Origin: Acidiferrimicrobium sp. IK
GTDB lineage: Bacteria > Actinomycetota > Acidimicrobiia > Acidimicrobiales > Palsa-688
DNA: 56,404 nt
NCBI RefSeq assembly: GCF_025499425.1
Contig: NZ_JAIMCB010000021.1
Span: forward strand, 1-56,404
Direction: 5' to 3'
Shown: piece by piece, positions 9,260 through 20,501 of the stretch
Layout of the letters: every line of letters starts with the position of its first letter
Position numbering within the stretch: position 1 is the first letter of the stretch
Translations under genes and position numbers: made by a program
Notes under the pieces: model-generated
What the model was told of the DNA's origin: nothing
Databases searched by the model: none
The model's input: the letters and a program-made list of their open reading frames with translations, nothing else

Positions 9260-9640
9260 AGCCCTCCGCCCGCCCGCCGCTCACGCAGCCGCTCCACGCA
9301 GGGGGCACACCTTGGTTCCATGCATCCCTGTCTCTGCGACGCTCGCAAGGCCTCCCCCTGGGGCCGGAGCGTAATAGGAGTTCTTTCAGTGGTGGTCGCT
9401 CCCGCTGGGAACGCCTTGGCACCCATCGCACGAACCGTTGAGTATGCCCACGCATATTTCTCCCGGCTCACCGACTCCGTCGCACCCGCATCTAGGCGTC
9501 CTCCGACCTCGTCGCCAGGCGCTCAGCTTACTCACACAAGAGCCGAGCGCGCACCGCAAGCCAGGCACGCGGGCTGACCTATACGTCCGAGGTGGGAGCG
9601 GCCGGTCCCGAAACGGGACTGTCGACCCAGTTGCTCTACC
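9260..9640. other. Gene-free junction between rpsJ and the glycan locus
   Basis: No credible gene is seen on either strand across about 380 bases. It holds a small perfect stem (GTCCCG at 9605-9610, loop AAA, CGGGAC at 9614-9619) some 20 nt past the rpsJ stop, which could end str-operon transcription although no T-tract follows. The glycan operon promoter must lie within or near this stretch; I could not pick a convincing -35/-10 pair. Confidence 0.5.
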
Positions 9641-9967
9641 CTACCCGGCCTGGATCTTGATCTCGATGTCCACGCCGGCAGGCAGCTCGATGCGCTGGAG
9701 GCTGTCGACAGTCTTGGGGGTGTGCTCGACGATGTCGAGGAGGCGCTTGTGCACCCGCATCTCGAAGTGCTCGCGGCTGTCTTTGTACTTGTGGGGGCTG
9801 CGGATCACCGTGTAGCGGTTTTTCTCGGTGGGCAGCGGTACAGGTCCGCGGACCTTGGCCTGGGTGCGCACGACGGTCTCGACGATCTTCTTGGTGGACT
9901 GGTCGAGGATCTCGTGGTCATACGCCTTCAGGCGGATGCGGATCCTCTGCTTCGCGCCGTCAGCCAC
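9641..9967 (-). CDS. rpsJ: 30S ribosomal protein S10
   Basis: Ribosomal protein S10 of the 30S head, also the NusE partner in transcription antitermination. The 108-residue product has the invariant features KIRIRLKAYDH-like start (QRIRIRLKAYDHEILD), VRGPVPLPTEKNRYTVIRSP and KDSREHFEMRVHKRL, full length for the family. Start is GTG at 9967. It is preceded by tuf on the same strand, as in the classic str-S10 arrangement, but no rplC follows; glycan genes lie downstream instead. The 191-nt gap to tuf contains a hairpin, so it may have its own promoter. Confidence 0.97.
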   Translation of the reverse strand: MADGAKQRIRIRLKAYDHEILDQSTKKIVETVVRTQAKVRGPVPLPTEKNRYTVIRSPHKYKDSREHFEMRVHKRLLDIVEHTPKTVDSLQRIELPAGVDIEIKIQAG

Positions 9968-10041
9968 GGGTCGACTCGTTCATGGTCACAGGAAACACTC
10001 CAGGGTGTGAGATGCGGGTTTTCAAAGGACGGGACATGCAA

Positions 10042-10071
10042 GGGGCGGAGCCGGCGATCCGACTCCGCCCC
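10042..10071 (-). terminator. Hairpin downstream of tuf
   Basis: GGGGCGGAG (10042-10050) pairs perfectly with CTCCGCCCC (10063-10071) around a 12-nt loop, about 90 nt past the tuf stop. On the minus strand it is followed by TTGCATG, only weakly T-rich. It probably terminates or attenuates tuf transcription before rpsJ. Confidence 0.5.
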
Positions 10072-10107
10072 GCTACAACAGGTGGGGCGGCGAAGCTCAG
10101 TTGTCCT

Positions 10108-10158
10108 TGCGGAGCAGTGCAGAGGACGGCGAAGCACCGTTACCCCTGCGGAGCAGTG
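10108..10158. repeat. Short direct repeat beside the tuf stop
   Basis: The 12-mer TGCGGAGCAGTG occurs at 10108-10119 and again at 10147-10158, the second copy ending exactly before the tuf stop codon. It may reflect a small local duplication; no function is evident. Confidence 0.4.
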
Positions 10159-11349
<1,191 letters not shown>

Positions 11350-11447
11350 GGAAGGGAATCGCTCCTCTAAACGCCGGCCTCCAATGGCCGGTCAGACGCG
11401 GTTGGTAAATCTAGACGATGGGCCTGGGGCCCGGTACAGGTGGGGGG

Positions 11448-13553
<2,106 letters not shown>

Positions 13554-13665
13554 CGCTCACTCTCGCCGCGTCAGGGGGGTTCAGGCCGCGGGGCAACGGC
13601 GGGGCCCCAAGGCACGTAGTTCTATTGTGCCGCATTGGGAGCGCCCAGCGGCGCGGACGCGGCTG

Positions 13666-14136
13666 CTACCAGCGGTAGTGGGCGAACGCCTTGTTGGCTT
13701 CCGCCATCTTGTGGAGGTCTTCGCGGCGCTTCACCGCGGCGCCGACGCCGTTGGAGGCGTCGAGCAGCTCGGCGGCGAGCTTTTCGGCCATGGTCTTCTC
13801 GCGCCGCTGGCGGGAGTAGCCGACCAGCCAGCGGATCGACAGGGTGGTCGCCCGGCGGGGACGGACCTCGACGGGCACCTGGTAGGTGGCGCCGCCGACC
13901 CGGCGGCTGCGCACCTCGAGCTGCGGCTTGGTGTTCTCCAGCGCCCGCTTCAAGGTGGCGATCGGCTCGGCGCCGGTCTTGTCCTTCACCGTGTCGAGCG
14001 CCTGGTAGACGATGGTCTCGGCCAGGCTCCGCTTGCCGCTGGTCAGGACCTTGTTGACGATCTGGGTGACCAGGACCGACTTGTAGATCGGATCCGGGGC
14101 CAGTTCCCGCCGCGGCGCGGCTCCCTTACGGGGCAC
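13666..14136 (-). CDS. rpsG: 30S ribosomal protein S7
   Basis: Primary 16S rRNA-binding protein nucleating assembly of the 30S head. 156 residues, the usual actinobacterial length, beginning MPRKGAAPRRELAPDPIY and containing LTSGKRSLAE and the conserved VRPRRATTLSIRWLV segment. Starts 5 nt after the rpsL stop, so it is co-translated with S12. Confidence 0.98.
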   Translation of the reverse strand: MPRKGAAPRRELAPDPIYKSVLVTQIVNKVLTSGKRSLAETIVYQALDTVKDKTGAEPIATLKRALENTKPQLEVRSRRVGGATYQVPVEVRPRRATTLSIRWLVGYSRQRREKTMAEKLAAELLDASNGVGAAVKRREDLHKMAEANKAFAHYRW

Positions 14137-14141
14137 TTTTC

Positions 14142-14510
14142 CTAACCCTTCTTGGCGCCGTAGCGGCTACGGGCCTGCTTGCGGTCGCGCACACCCGACG
14201 TGTCGAGCGTGCCGCGGATGATCTTGTAGCGGACACCGGGGAGGTCCTTCACTCGCCCGCCGCGCACGAGCACGATGGAGTGCTCCTGCAGGTTGTGGCC
14301 CACGCCGGGGATGTAGGCGGTGACCTCGACGCCGCTGGTCAGGCGGACACGGGCCACCTTGCGCAGCGCCGAGTTGGGCTTCTTCGGGGTGGTCGTGAAC
14401 ACGCGGGTGCACACACCGCGCCGCTGGGGCGCGCCGACGAGCGCAGGCGTCTTGGTTTTGACCGACTTCTGCTCGCGGCCCTTGCGGACCAGCTGTGCGA
14501 TGGTGGGCAA
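14142..14510 (-). CDS. rpsL: 30S ribosomal protein S12
   Basis: Decoding-centre protein S12. The real start is a TTG at 14510 giving PTIAQLVRKGREQKSVKT after the initiator, with a GAGG Shine-Dalgarno 5 nt upstream; longer in-frame readings only add non-conserved sequence. The 122-residue product includes the TPKKPNSALRKVARV loop with the lysine that mutates in streptomycin resistance, here wild type, and the second resistance-linked loop PGVRYKIIRG. It is the first gene of the str operon; rpoC is not upstream. Confidence 0.96.
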   Translation of the reverse strand: MPTIAQLVRKGREQKSVKTKTPALVGAPQRRGVCTRVFTTTPKKPNSALRKVARVRLTSGVEVTAYIPGVGHNLQEHSIVLVRGGRVKDLPGVRYKIIRGTLDTSGVRDRKQARSRYGAKKG

Positions 14511-14683
14511 AGCAACCTCGTAGGAGAGATACGTAACTGCGGAATAGGTATCGGGCCTTCCAGCGCCGCCGCGCGGGCAGCAGCCGGATGGGCCGTCGAA
14601 CATGCTAGCGCTTCTGGCGCAGCTGTCCAGGGCAGCCCCGGCCCGGACGCCACTCTAGCGCCCGGCTCCCCCGCCGGGCCGGC

Positions 14684-15646
14684 TCACCCCCGCAGCGCCG
14701 GCAGCAGCTCCTTTTGGGCCCAGTCGATATACGCCGCCTGGTGGTCCCCGCCGATCTGGACCAGCGCCACGTGGGTGAAGCCGGCCTTGGCGAACGCCTG
14801 GATCGGCCCCACGAACTCCTCGACGTCGGAGCCGCAGGGGATGTTCTCCGCCACGTCGTCGGGGGTGACGAACTGAGTCGCGGCCGCGAACCCAGAGGTG
14901 CCCGGCATCTCCGCGTTGACCTTCCATCCACCTGCAAACCACCGGAACTGCTCGTGCGCCCGGGCCACCGCGGCCTTCTTGTCCGGGTCGAAGCACACCG
15001 GGATCTGGCCGACCTTGTCCTTGCCTTGGCCGCCCTTGGCGTTGAACCCTTCGACCAGGTCGGCTTCGGGCTCCACCGCGATCAGGTAGTCGGCGTAACG
15101 AGCCGCCAGTTCCACCGACTGCTCCCCCGATACCGCCACGCCGATCTCCGGCGCGCGGTCGGGCAGGTCCCACAGCTTGGCCGAGTCGACCTGGAAGTGG
15201 GCGCCCCGGAAGTTGACGTACCCGCCGGCGAAGAGCGCGGTGATGATCTGGAGGGCCTCGTCGAGCATCTCGTGGCGGGTGTTGGCCGGCGGCCATCCCC
15301 CGCCGATGACGTGCTCGTTGAGGTTCTCGCCGGCGCCGAGCCCGAGACGGAACCTGCCGTCGGATAGGAGGGCCATCGTCGCGGCCTTCTGGGCCACCAC
15401 CGCCGGGTGGTAGCGCCGGGTCGGACACGTCACATAGGTCATCAGCCCGATCCGCTCGGTGGCCTGGGCCGCGGCGCCCAGCACGCTCCACGCGTAGGGG
15501 GCGTGGCCCTGGGCGTCGAGCCACGGCGAGTAGTGGTCGGAGATGACCGAGAAGTCAAAGCCGGCGGCTTCCGCGGCCACCAGGTCGGTGACCAGCGCCT
15601 TGGGGGCGGACTGCTCGCACATCATCGTGTAGCCGTAGGAGGTCAT
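14684..15646 (-). CDS. LLM-class F420-dependent oxidoreductase
   Basis: TIM-barrel flavin/F420 oxidoreductase of the luciferase-like superfamily, resembling the TIGR03557 subgroup. 320 residues with the early MCEQSAPKALV strand, the SDHYSPWLDAQGH loop at the F420 site, GLMTYVTCPTRRYHPAVVAQ and the signature LGLGAGENLNEHVIG. It would move hydride between F420 and an unknown organic substrate in the cytoplasm. It is separated from rpsL by about 170 nt and is probably its own unit. Substrate not predictable. Confidence 0.9.
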   Translation of the reverse strand: MTSYGYTMMCEQSAPKALVTDLVAAEAAGFDFSVISDHYSPWLDAQGHAPYAWSVLGAAAQATERIGLMTYVTCPTRRYHPAVVAQKAATMALLSDGRFRLGLGAGENLNEHVIGGGWPPANTRHEMLDEALQIITALFAGGYVNFRGAHFQVDSAKLWDLPDRAPEIGVAVSGEQSVELAARYADYLIAVEPEADLVEGFNAKGGQGKDKVGQIPVCFDPDKKAAVARAHEQFRWFAGGWKVNAEMPGTSGFAAATQFVTPDDVAENIPCGSDVEEFVGPIQAFAKAGFTHVALVQIGGDHQAAYIDWAQKELLPALRG

Positions 15647-15834
15647 GGGCCGGTCGTACCCGCCGTGGCGGCCGGTACTCGTGCCCGCCGGCTGGGCACC
15701 AAGATCTACCCGTCGTCGTAGTGGTGAAGCCGTCGGGCCGGACCCGGGAGGCGAACCCGGCGGTGATAGCCGGTCGGATCGAAGCGGCCGAACAGTTCAG
15801 GCCTGACGCCGGCCGGGCCGAGACACCGGCAGCT

Positions 15835-16119
15835 CTATGCGCTCCGGAGGTACTCCCGAAGCGCTCGCCGGATCACCTCGGAGACGGTGACGCCCTCAGC
15901 TGCTGCCCGCTGCGCCGCCTCAGCCCGCAGGGCCGGCTCCAGGCGAACTGACTCGACTGACTTCGCAGCTTCGCCCAGAGGTGGGCGCCCCGGGCCCCGG
16001 CGGTGCTCCCCAAGCCGGCCGGGCTCGAAGCCGCGCTCCGCTTCGTCGGCAAGTTCTTCGATCATCTCATCGGTGATCGGCTTCCCACCCTTGGTCTGAC
16101 CGTAGATGCGCTGGCTCAT
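15835..16119 (-). CDS. Ribbon-helix-helix antitoxin, second gene of a toxin-first module
   Basis: 94-residue basic protein whose C-terminal half has the pattern SVRLEPALRAEAAQRAAAEG then VTVSEVIRRALREYL, a ribbon-helix-helix DNA-binding and dimerisation unit. The N-terminal half (GKPITDEMIEELADEAERGF) is the acidic/amphipathic part expected to bind the toxin. It overlaps the preceding small gene by ATGA (16116-16119), so the toxin is encoded first, as in brnTA-like modules. Neutralisation of the 16116-16364 product is inferred from the arrangement. Confidence 0.8.
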   Translation of the reverse strand: MSQRIYGQTKGGKPITDEMIEELADEAERGFEPGRLGEHRRGPGRPPLGEAAKSVESVRLEPALRAEAAQRAAAEGVTVSEVIRRALREYLRSA

Positions 16120-16364
16120 AAGTCTCCATCTCCGAGCAGCTCCCGCTGCGTGCTGCGCCGAAGCGCCATGGCATGAATCACGAGCACGGCACTCTTGGTG
16201 TAGATGACCACCAACTCGAGGAGGTTCCCGGATCGGCCCGGACCAGCCAGGAGGTAACGCAGCGGCTCGTCGCCGAGCTCGGCCCAGGCAACCGAGTGCT
16301 CGTAGGCGTGGTTGATGTCGTCGTCGGCAACCTGGTGGCGACGCGCCGAACGATGGATCTCCAC
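16116..16364 (-). CDS. Putative small toxin (BrnT-like position) paired with RHH antitoxin
   Basis: 82-residue protein beginning at a GTG (16364): EIHRSARRHQVADDDINHAY, then the central LRYLLAGPGRSGNLLELVVIYT and terminal LVIHAMALRR. The alternation of a short helix (A-D-D-D-I-x-H-A) with a beta strand containing GNLLELVV is typical of small actinobacterial proteins encoded next to RHH repressors and thought to be RelE/BrnT-fold RNases. Catalytic residues cannot be assigned with certainty. It is transcribed away from the AbrB/PIN module at 16475. Confidence 0.65.
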   Translation of the reverse strand: MEIHRSARRHQVADDDINHAYEHSVAWAELGDEPLRYLLAGPGRSGNLLELVVIYTKSAVLVIHAMALRRSTQRELLGDGDL

Positions 16365-16442
16365 ACGGAATAAGCGTACTACAGAAACTCTGCCTCGAGA
16401 GACGGTTCGGCGTCCCGAAGGCCGATCCCGGCGACCAACGAT

Positions 16443-16473
16443 GCCTTTACTCTTGCCGGGATATAGTAAAGGC
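16443..16473 (+). promoter_or_regulatory. Operator/promoter of the AbrB-PIN module, overlapping the start
   Basis: GCCTTTACT (16443-16451) and AGTAAAGGC (16465-16473) form a perfect 9-bp inverted repeat with a 13-nt spacer. The right arm overlaps a TATAGT -10 box (16462-16467), only 7 nt before the ATG at 16475, so the mRNA is probably leaderless and repressor binding would occlude RNA polymerase directly. Confidence 0.65.
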
Positions 16474-16474
16474 C

Positions 16475-16693
16475 ATGGCTAGAGTGTCTTCCAAGAACCA
16501 GGTGACGCTCCCGGTCGCTGCCTTGCGCGCCGCAGGACTTGAACCGGGTGATGAGGTAACGGTCCGACCGATCGGCGCCGGCGAAATCGTCATAGCGGCT
16601 CGGGGCTCCCGGGTGCGTCGCCACGCCGGCATCGCAACGGGAATCTACGAACCTGGAGAACTTGACCGGTTGCGAGACGAGTGGGATCGCTGA
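16475..16693 (+). CDS. AbrB/MazE-type antitoxin
   Basis: 72-residue swapped-hairpin DNA-binding protein: ARVSSKNQVTLPVAALRAAGL then EPGDEVTVRPIGAGEIVIA is the classic SpoVT-AbrB fold. The acidic C-terminus (YEPGELDRLRDEWDR) would insert into the toxin. It overlaps the PIN gene start by 13 nt and has an inverted repeat operator immediately upstream, consistent with autorepression. No good Shine-Dalgarno is present. Confidence 0.88.
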   Translation: MARVSSKNQVTLPVAALRAAGLEPGDEVTVRPIGAGEIVIAARGSRVRRHAGIATGIYEPGELDRLRDEWDR

Positions 16694-17067
16694 TCCTTGA
16701 CGCCAGCGTCCTGATCGGGCTGCTCGACGACGCAGACGCTCACCACCACCGCGCCGTAAATGACGTCGAAGCCGCCGACGAGGCGTCGAGGGAGCTCGTA
16801 GCCCCGGCCAGTGCCTACAGCGAGGCGATGGTGGCCTTTGCACGTGTCGACCGCATCGGTGACGCTCGTGAGGCGATTGCTGCTATGGGAATCCGCGTGT
16901 CACCCCTCGACGCCAAGACGGCCGAGCGGGCCGCGGAGCTTCGAGCCCGTCACAGCCGCCTGCGTCTGCCTGACGCGATCGTCCTGGCCACCGCCCATGA
17001 GCTCGGCGGGGCCCTACTGAGCTACGACGAACGGCTCGCTCGCTATGCCCGGTTCGACAATGGGTGA
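16681..17067 (+). CDS. PIN-domain toxin (VapC family)
   Basis: 128-residue PIN ribonuclease. Start is a GTG inside the antitoxin gene; the product reads GSLILDASVLIGLLDD with the first catalytic aspartate, a mid-protein glutamate in SAYSEAMV, and the later acidic residues in RLRLPDAIVLATAHE and LLSYDERLARY. VapC enzymes cleave tRNA or rRNA and are neutralised by the partner. Complete and apparently active. Confidence 0.9.
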   Translation: MGSLILDASVLIGLLDDADAHHHRAVNDVEAADEASRELVAPASAYSEAMVAFARVDRIGDAREAIAAMGIRVSPLDAKTAERAAELRARHSRLRLPDAIVLATAHELGGALLSYDERLARYARFDNG

Positions 17068-17413
17068 CCGCGCCCAGCCAGGGATCCTCAAGCGGTGCTG
17101 GCTGGAGAGCGTCACGGACCCGACCGCGTAACCCGTCGTCTCGGGCAGCAGGGCCGCGACTGTCATGTCCGGGCCCGCTTCCACTCCGCCCTGCCAACAC
17201 GCCCAGCTCGGCCGCCAAGCCCCGGTCCCCGATTGCGGGCGTAGACCGGTGGAGCAGTGCCCGCGGTCAACCCCGTCGCTCGCAGCGATTGGCCGGTGAG
17301 GCTTCGAGAGGCGGCGGGTCCAGCGAGCGGCGCCATCTCCGAGCCGGCCACCGCCGGGCCGCGCCGCTCCTTTCCCCGGCCCTCGCTGCTCCGGCGTCGC
17401 TTCCACAGAACGC
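17068..17413. other. Gene-free stretch upstream of the tetR gene
   Basis: About 345 bases with no credible coding sequence on either strand and no clear remnant. Open frames here are Arg/Pro-rich shadows of high GC content. Confidence 0.4.
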
Positions 17414-17448
17414 TTGACTTGTGATTGATGACTCACTACCTTGTCGGC
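17414..17448 (+). promoter_or_regulatory. Leaderless promoter of the TetR gene
   Basis: TTGACT (17414-17419), a 17-nt spacer and TACCTT (17437-17442) end 6 nt before the ATG at 17449, so transcription would begin at or next to the start codon. The spacer contains TGTGATTGATGACTCAC, an imperfect version of the palindrome found before the MFS gene (18112-18125), suggesting TetR autorepression. Confidence 0.65.
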
Positions 17449-18045
17449 ATGGCCTCTCGCATGTCCGCCGGCGAACGCCGCGAGGCGGTCCTCAAAGCGG
17501 CCATCGTCGAGTTCTCCAAGGGGGGCCTGGCCGGGACGTCGACCGAGGACATCGCCCGGCGAGCGGAGATCAGCCAGCCCTACCTGTTCCGGCTGTTCGG
17601 CACCAAGAAGGAGCTGTTCCTCGCCGCCATCGAGCGAACCTTCGACCGGGCCCTGGCCATCTTGGTGGAGGCCGCCGGTGACCTCTCCGGGGTCGAGGCC
17701 AAGATGGCCATGGCCGACGCCTACCGGATGTTCCTCCAGGACCGCACGCTGCTTTTGACCCAGATGCACGCCTACGCGGCGTGCGGAGACGACGATGTCC
17801 GCAGCGTCACCCAGACGTGCTTCGGGAAGCTGTGGCTGACCGTGGCTGGCATCACCGGGCTCGACGACGAGGAACTGACCGCCTTCTTCGGCTACGGAAT
17901 GCTGCTCAACATGGCGGCCGCCATGGATCTGATGGCGGTCATCGACCTGCCCTGGGTGAGGGCCTGCCTGGGCGAGGAGATCGTGGCCGGTACCGATCAC
18001 CGGGCATCCGATGTCCAGCCCGAAATCCAGCCCGACGGCCCCTAG
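17449..18045 (+). CDS. TetR/AcrR-family transcriptional repressor
   Basis: 198 residues. N-terminal helix-turn-helix: RREAVLKAAIVEFSKGGLAG, TSTEDIARRAEISQPYLFRLF, GTKKELF. The C-terminal all-helical part binds an unknown ligand. The ATG at 17449 is chosen because a good promoter sits directly before it, which would exclude the upstream ATG at 17428 located inside that promoter. It is followed by an MFS exporter gene on the same strand with a matching operator, so it probably represses the exporter until the exporter's substrate is bound. Confidence 0.88.
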   Translation: MASRMSAGERREAVLKAAIVEFSKGGLAGTSTEDIARRAEISQPYLFRLFGTKKELFLAAIERTFDRALAILVEAAGDLSGVEAKMAMADAYRMFLQDRTLLLTQMHAYAACGDDDVRSVTQTCFGKLWLTVAGITGLDDEELTAFFGYGMLLNMAAAMDLMAVIDLPWVRACLGEEIVAGTDHRASDVQPEIQPDGP

Positions 18046-18111
18046 TTGGATGGCCGGCGGCACCTACCCCCGGCCCGGCTGCATCCCCGTATCTTTTTGC
18101 CCATCGAAGTT

Positions 18112-18125
18112 AGTGATCAATCACT
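18112..18125 (+). promoter_or_regulatory. TetR operator upstream of the MFS exporter
   Basis: AGTGATCAATCACT is a 14-bp near-perfect palindrome (6-bp arms around CA), just before a TATATC -10-like box at 18128-18133 and 22 nt before the MFS start. A related half-conserved sequence lies in the tetR promoter spacer. Confidence 0.6.
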
Positions 18126-18147
18126 TCTATATCTGAACAGGAGAGTC

Positions 18148-19557
18148 ATGCCCCGCAGCCGACTGATCTGGACCTTCGTCATCACCTCGGTGGCGTCGTT
18201 CATGGTGAGCCTCGACAACCTCGTCGTGACCATGGCTCTGCCCTCCATCCGCAGCCATCTCCACGCCAGCCTCGCCAGCCTGGAATGGACGATCAACGCC
18301 TACACGCTGTCCTTCGCGGTGCTCATCCTCACCGGCGCCGCCCTCGGCGACCGCTTCGGGCGGCGGCGGGTCCTCACCCTGGGACTGGCCGTGTTCACCC
18401 TGGCCAGCGCCGGGGCGGCCATGGCCCCCGACGTGACGGTGCTGGTGATCGCCCGGGCGGTCCAGGGCGCCGGGGCGGCCGCGGTCCTCCCCCTGACCTT
18501 CACCATCCTGGCCTCGGCTGTTCCGGCCGAGCGGCGGGGTGCCGCCCTCGGAGTGCTCGGCGGGGTGTCCGGCCTGGCCGTGGCCGTCGGCCCTCTCGTC
18601 GGCGGAGCGGTCGTGCAGGGGGCGTCGTGGCAGTGGATCTTTTGGATCAACGTCCCCATCGGCCTGGCCGCCCTTCCCTTCGCCGCCACCCGCCTGAGCG
18701 AGACCAGGGCCCGGGCCCACCTCGACCCGCTCGGGCTGATCCTCGCCAGCGCCGGCCTGTTCGGCATCGTCTTCGGCCTGGTCAAGGCCAGCGACGACGG
18801 GTGGACCTCCCCCGCGGTGCTCGCCCCGCTCGCCGCGGGCGTGGTGGCCATGATCGGCTTCATCTTCTGGCAGGCCAGGGCCGCCCATCCCATGCTGCCG
18901 CTGCGGTTCTTCCGCAACCGGGCCTTCGCGGCCTCCAACGCGGCGTCGCTGCTGTTCAGCTTCGGGATGTTCGGCAGCATCTTCCTGCTGGCCCAGTTCC
19001 TCCAGACCGCCCTCGGGTACTCACCCCTCGAGGCCGGCCTGCGCACCCTCCCATGGACCGCGATGCCCCTGCTCGTAGCTCCCGTCGCCGGCCCGCTGTC
19101 GGACCGCATCGGTGGGCGCCCGTTCATGGTGGGCGGCCTGGCCCTCCAAGCCGCCGGCCTGGCGTGGGTCGCCGCCCTCATCGGCACCCACACCACCTAC
19201 CTGGCGCTGGTCGCTCCGTTCGTGCTCTGCGGGCTGGGGATGGCGTTGTTCTTCATCCCGGTGGCGAATGTCGTGCTCGGCGCCGTTCCGGCCGCGGACC
19301 AGGGCGCGGCGTCGGGCGCCAACAACGCCATCCGGGAGCTGGGCGGCGTCCTCGGGATCGCCGTCTTGGCCACCGTGTTCGCCGGCCACGGCAGCTACGC
19401 CAGCCCGGCGAGCTTCGCCGGCGGGCTGCGCTGGGCCACCTGGGTCGGTGCCGGCGTGGTCGGGGTGGGGGCTCTGGCCGCGGCCGCCATCCCGGGGCGG
19501 CGCCGGGCCGCTTCCCTCGGCGACGTTCCGGTGAGCGAGGTCATGGCGCCGGCGTAG
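18148..19557 (+). CDS. MFS multidrug exporter, DHA2 (14-TM) family
   Basis: 469-residue proton-driven antiporter. The N-terminus has VASFMVSLDNLVVTMALPSI (TM1, with the D-N pair of drug exporters), then the loop 2-3 motif GDRFGRRRVL (motif A), the GxxAAxxPL-type element in TM5 (GLAVAVGPLVGGAV), and about 14 hydrophobic helices in total. Start ATG at 18148 has AGGAG 4 nt upstream. It is downstream of the TetR gene and likely exports that regulator's ligand; drug identity unknown. Confidence 0.88.
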   Translation: MPRSRLIWTFVITSVASFMVSLDNLVVTMALPSIRSHLHASLASLEWTINAYTLSFAVLILTGAALGDRFGRRRVLTLGLAVFTLASAGAAMAPDVTVLVIARAVQGAGAAAVLPLTFTILASAVPAERRGAALGVLGGVSGLAVAVGPLVGGAVVQGASWQWIFWINVPIGLAALPFAATRLSETRARAHLDPLGLILASAGLFGIVFGLVKASDDGWTSPAVLAPLAAGVVAMIGFIFWQARAAHPMLPLRFFRNRAFAASNAASLLFSFGMFGSIFLLAQFLQTALGYSPLEAGLRTLPWTAMPLLVAPVAGPLSDRIGGRPFMVGGLALQAAGLAWVAALIGTHTTYLALVAPFVLCGLGMALFFIPVANVVLGAVPAADQGAASGANNAIRELGGVLGIAVLATVFAGHGSYASPASFAGGLRWATWVGAGVVGVGALAAAAIPGRRRAASLGDVPVSEVMAPA

Positions 19558-19663
19558 CCACCAACCTCCAGGCGGCCTATTCCCTTAGCTCAGAAGCGAC
19601 AGCGGGCGCGTATTTCGCCGGACGGCCCGCCGATGGCGGCGTCACCGCCGTAGGTTGGATCCG

Positions 19664-19996
19664 ATGAGTGACCAGACGATCCCCGACGAGCCGCCCGAGC
19701 AGACCGAGGTCTACGAGCAGTACGACGAGGTCGCCGAGACCGGGTCCACCGGCGGCGCCGAGGACCCCGGAGCGACCGGGGTCAGCGGCGCGGAGGCCGA
19801 CCTGACCCGCCTCACCGAGATGCCCGTCGACCAGGTCGAAAACGAGGAGATCGGCGCCAACCTCGACGACCCCGACCGGATGGCCATGCTCGACGGGGGG
19901 ATGGACGACCCCGACGGCATCGACCCCGACCAGGTGGCCAGGACGCCCGAACCCGAGGACGTCGGCTGGGACCTCGACGCCGGCGACCGGCCGTAG
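19664..19996 (+). CDS. Small very acidic protein of unknown function
   Basis: 110 residues rich in Asp, Glu, Pro and Gly, without hydrophobic core or cysteines (for example DDPDRMAMLDGGMDDPDGID), so probably intrinsically disordered. The ATG at 19664 is preferred over a TTG at 19655 because a TAGGTT -10-like box lies 7 nt before it, another leaderless arrangement. I recognise no family. Coding is supported by a clean codon pattern and isolated position. Confidence 0.6.
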   Translation: MSDQTIPDEPPEQTEVYEQYDEVAETGSTGGAEDPGATGVSGAEADLTRLTEMPVDQVENEEIGANLDDPDRMAMLDGGMDDPDGIDPDQVARTPEPEDVGWDLDAGDRP

Positions 19997-20090
19997 CAGC
20001 GCGCTCGGCGAGATCTGGCGGGCGCTCGACGCTCATTCGGGGGTGGTGGCGGTCTCCCGCGATCAGCGCCGCCGCCCGGGCCTCCCGCCG

Positions 20091-20501
20091 TCAGCGGCCG
20101 GGTCGAGCCGCGCCGAGGAGGTGCATCGCTCCGGATCGTGCTGCGCGCCGGTCGAAGGTGACGGTGTGGCGGCAACCGGCGCCACGGCCGAGCTCCGCGA
20201 TGACAGCGTCGGGGAAGTCCACGCCGCTCTCCGCAGCGGTCAAGGCCGCCCGGACGACTTCGCCACGGTCGATACGCAGCTCCCGCGCGTGCACCAGACC
20301 GTCGAGCAACTCACCGCCACGGGCGGCCGTCACCCCGTAGGAGCGACGCAGCACCCAGTAGATCTCGACGACCGTCACCAAGCTCAGATATCCCGGGTTG
20401 GTCTCGGTCAGCTCATCCATCAACGCGGACGCTGCGGCGGATTGGTCAGGGTCGTCCTGGGCGAGGTAGCGGACGACCACATTGGCGTCGAGCCCGATCA
20501 C
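20091..20501 (-). CDS. PIN-domain toxin (VapC family)
   Basis: 136-residue PIN RNase beginning MIGLDANVVVRYLAQDDPDQ with the first catalytic aspartate, the glutamate in VTVVEIYWVLRRSYG, the aspartate in GVDFPDAVIAELGRGAGC and the final one in VTFDRRAARSG. Start overlaps the AbrB antitoxin stop by ATGA (20498-20501), so the pair is translationally coupled. Confidence 0.92.
   Translation of the reverse strand: MIGLDANVVVRYLAQDDPDQSAAASALMDELTETNPGYLSLVTVVEIYWVLRRSYGVTAARGGELLDGLVHARELRIDRGEVVRAALTAAESGVDFPDAVIAELGRGAGCRHTVTFDRRAARSGAMHLLGAARPGR

Noticed and set aside
18285..19667. Second plus-strand frame over the MFS gene
   Set aside because: Out-of-frame shadow with Arg/Pro-rich sequence; the MFS frame carries all helices and motifs.
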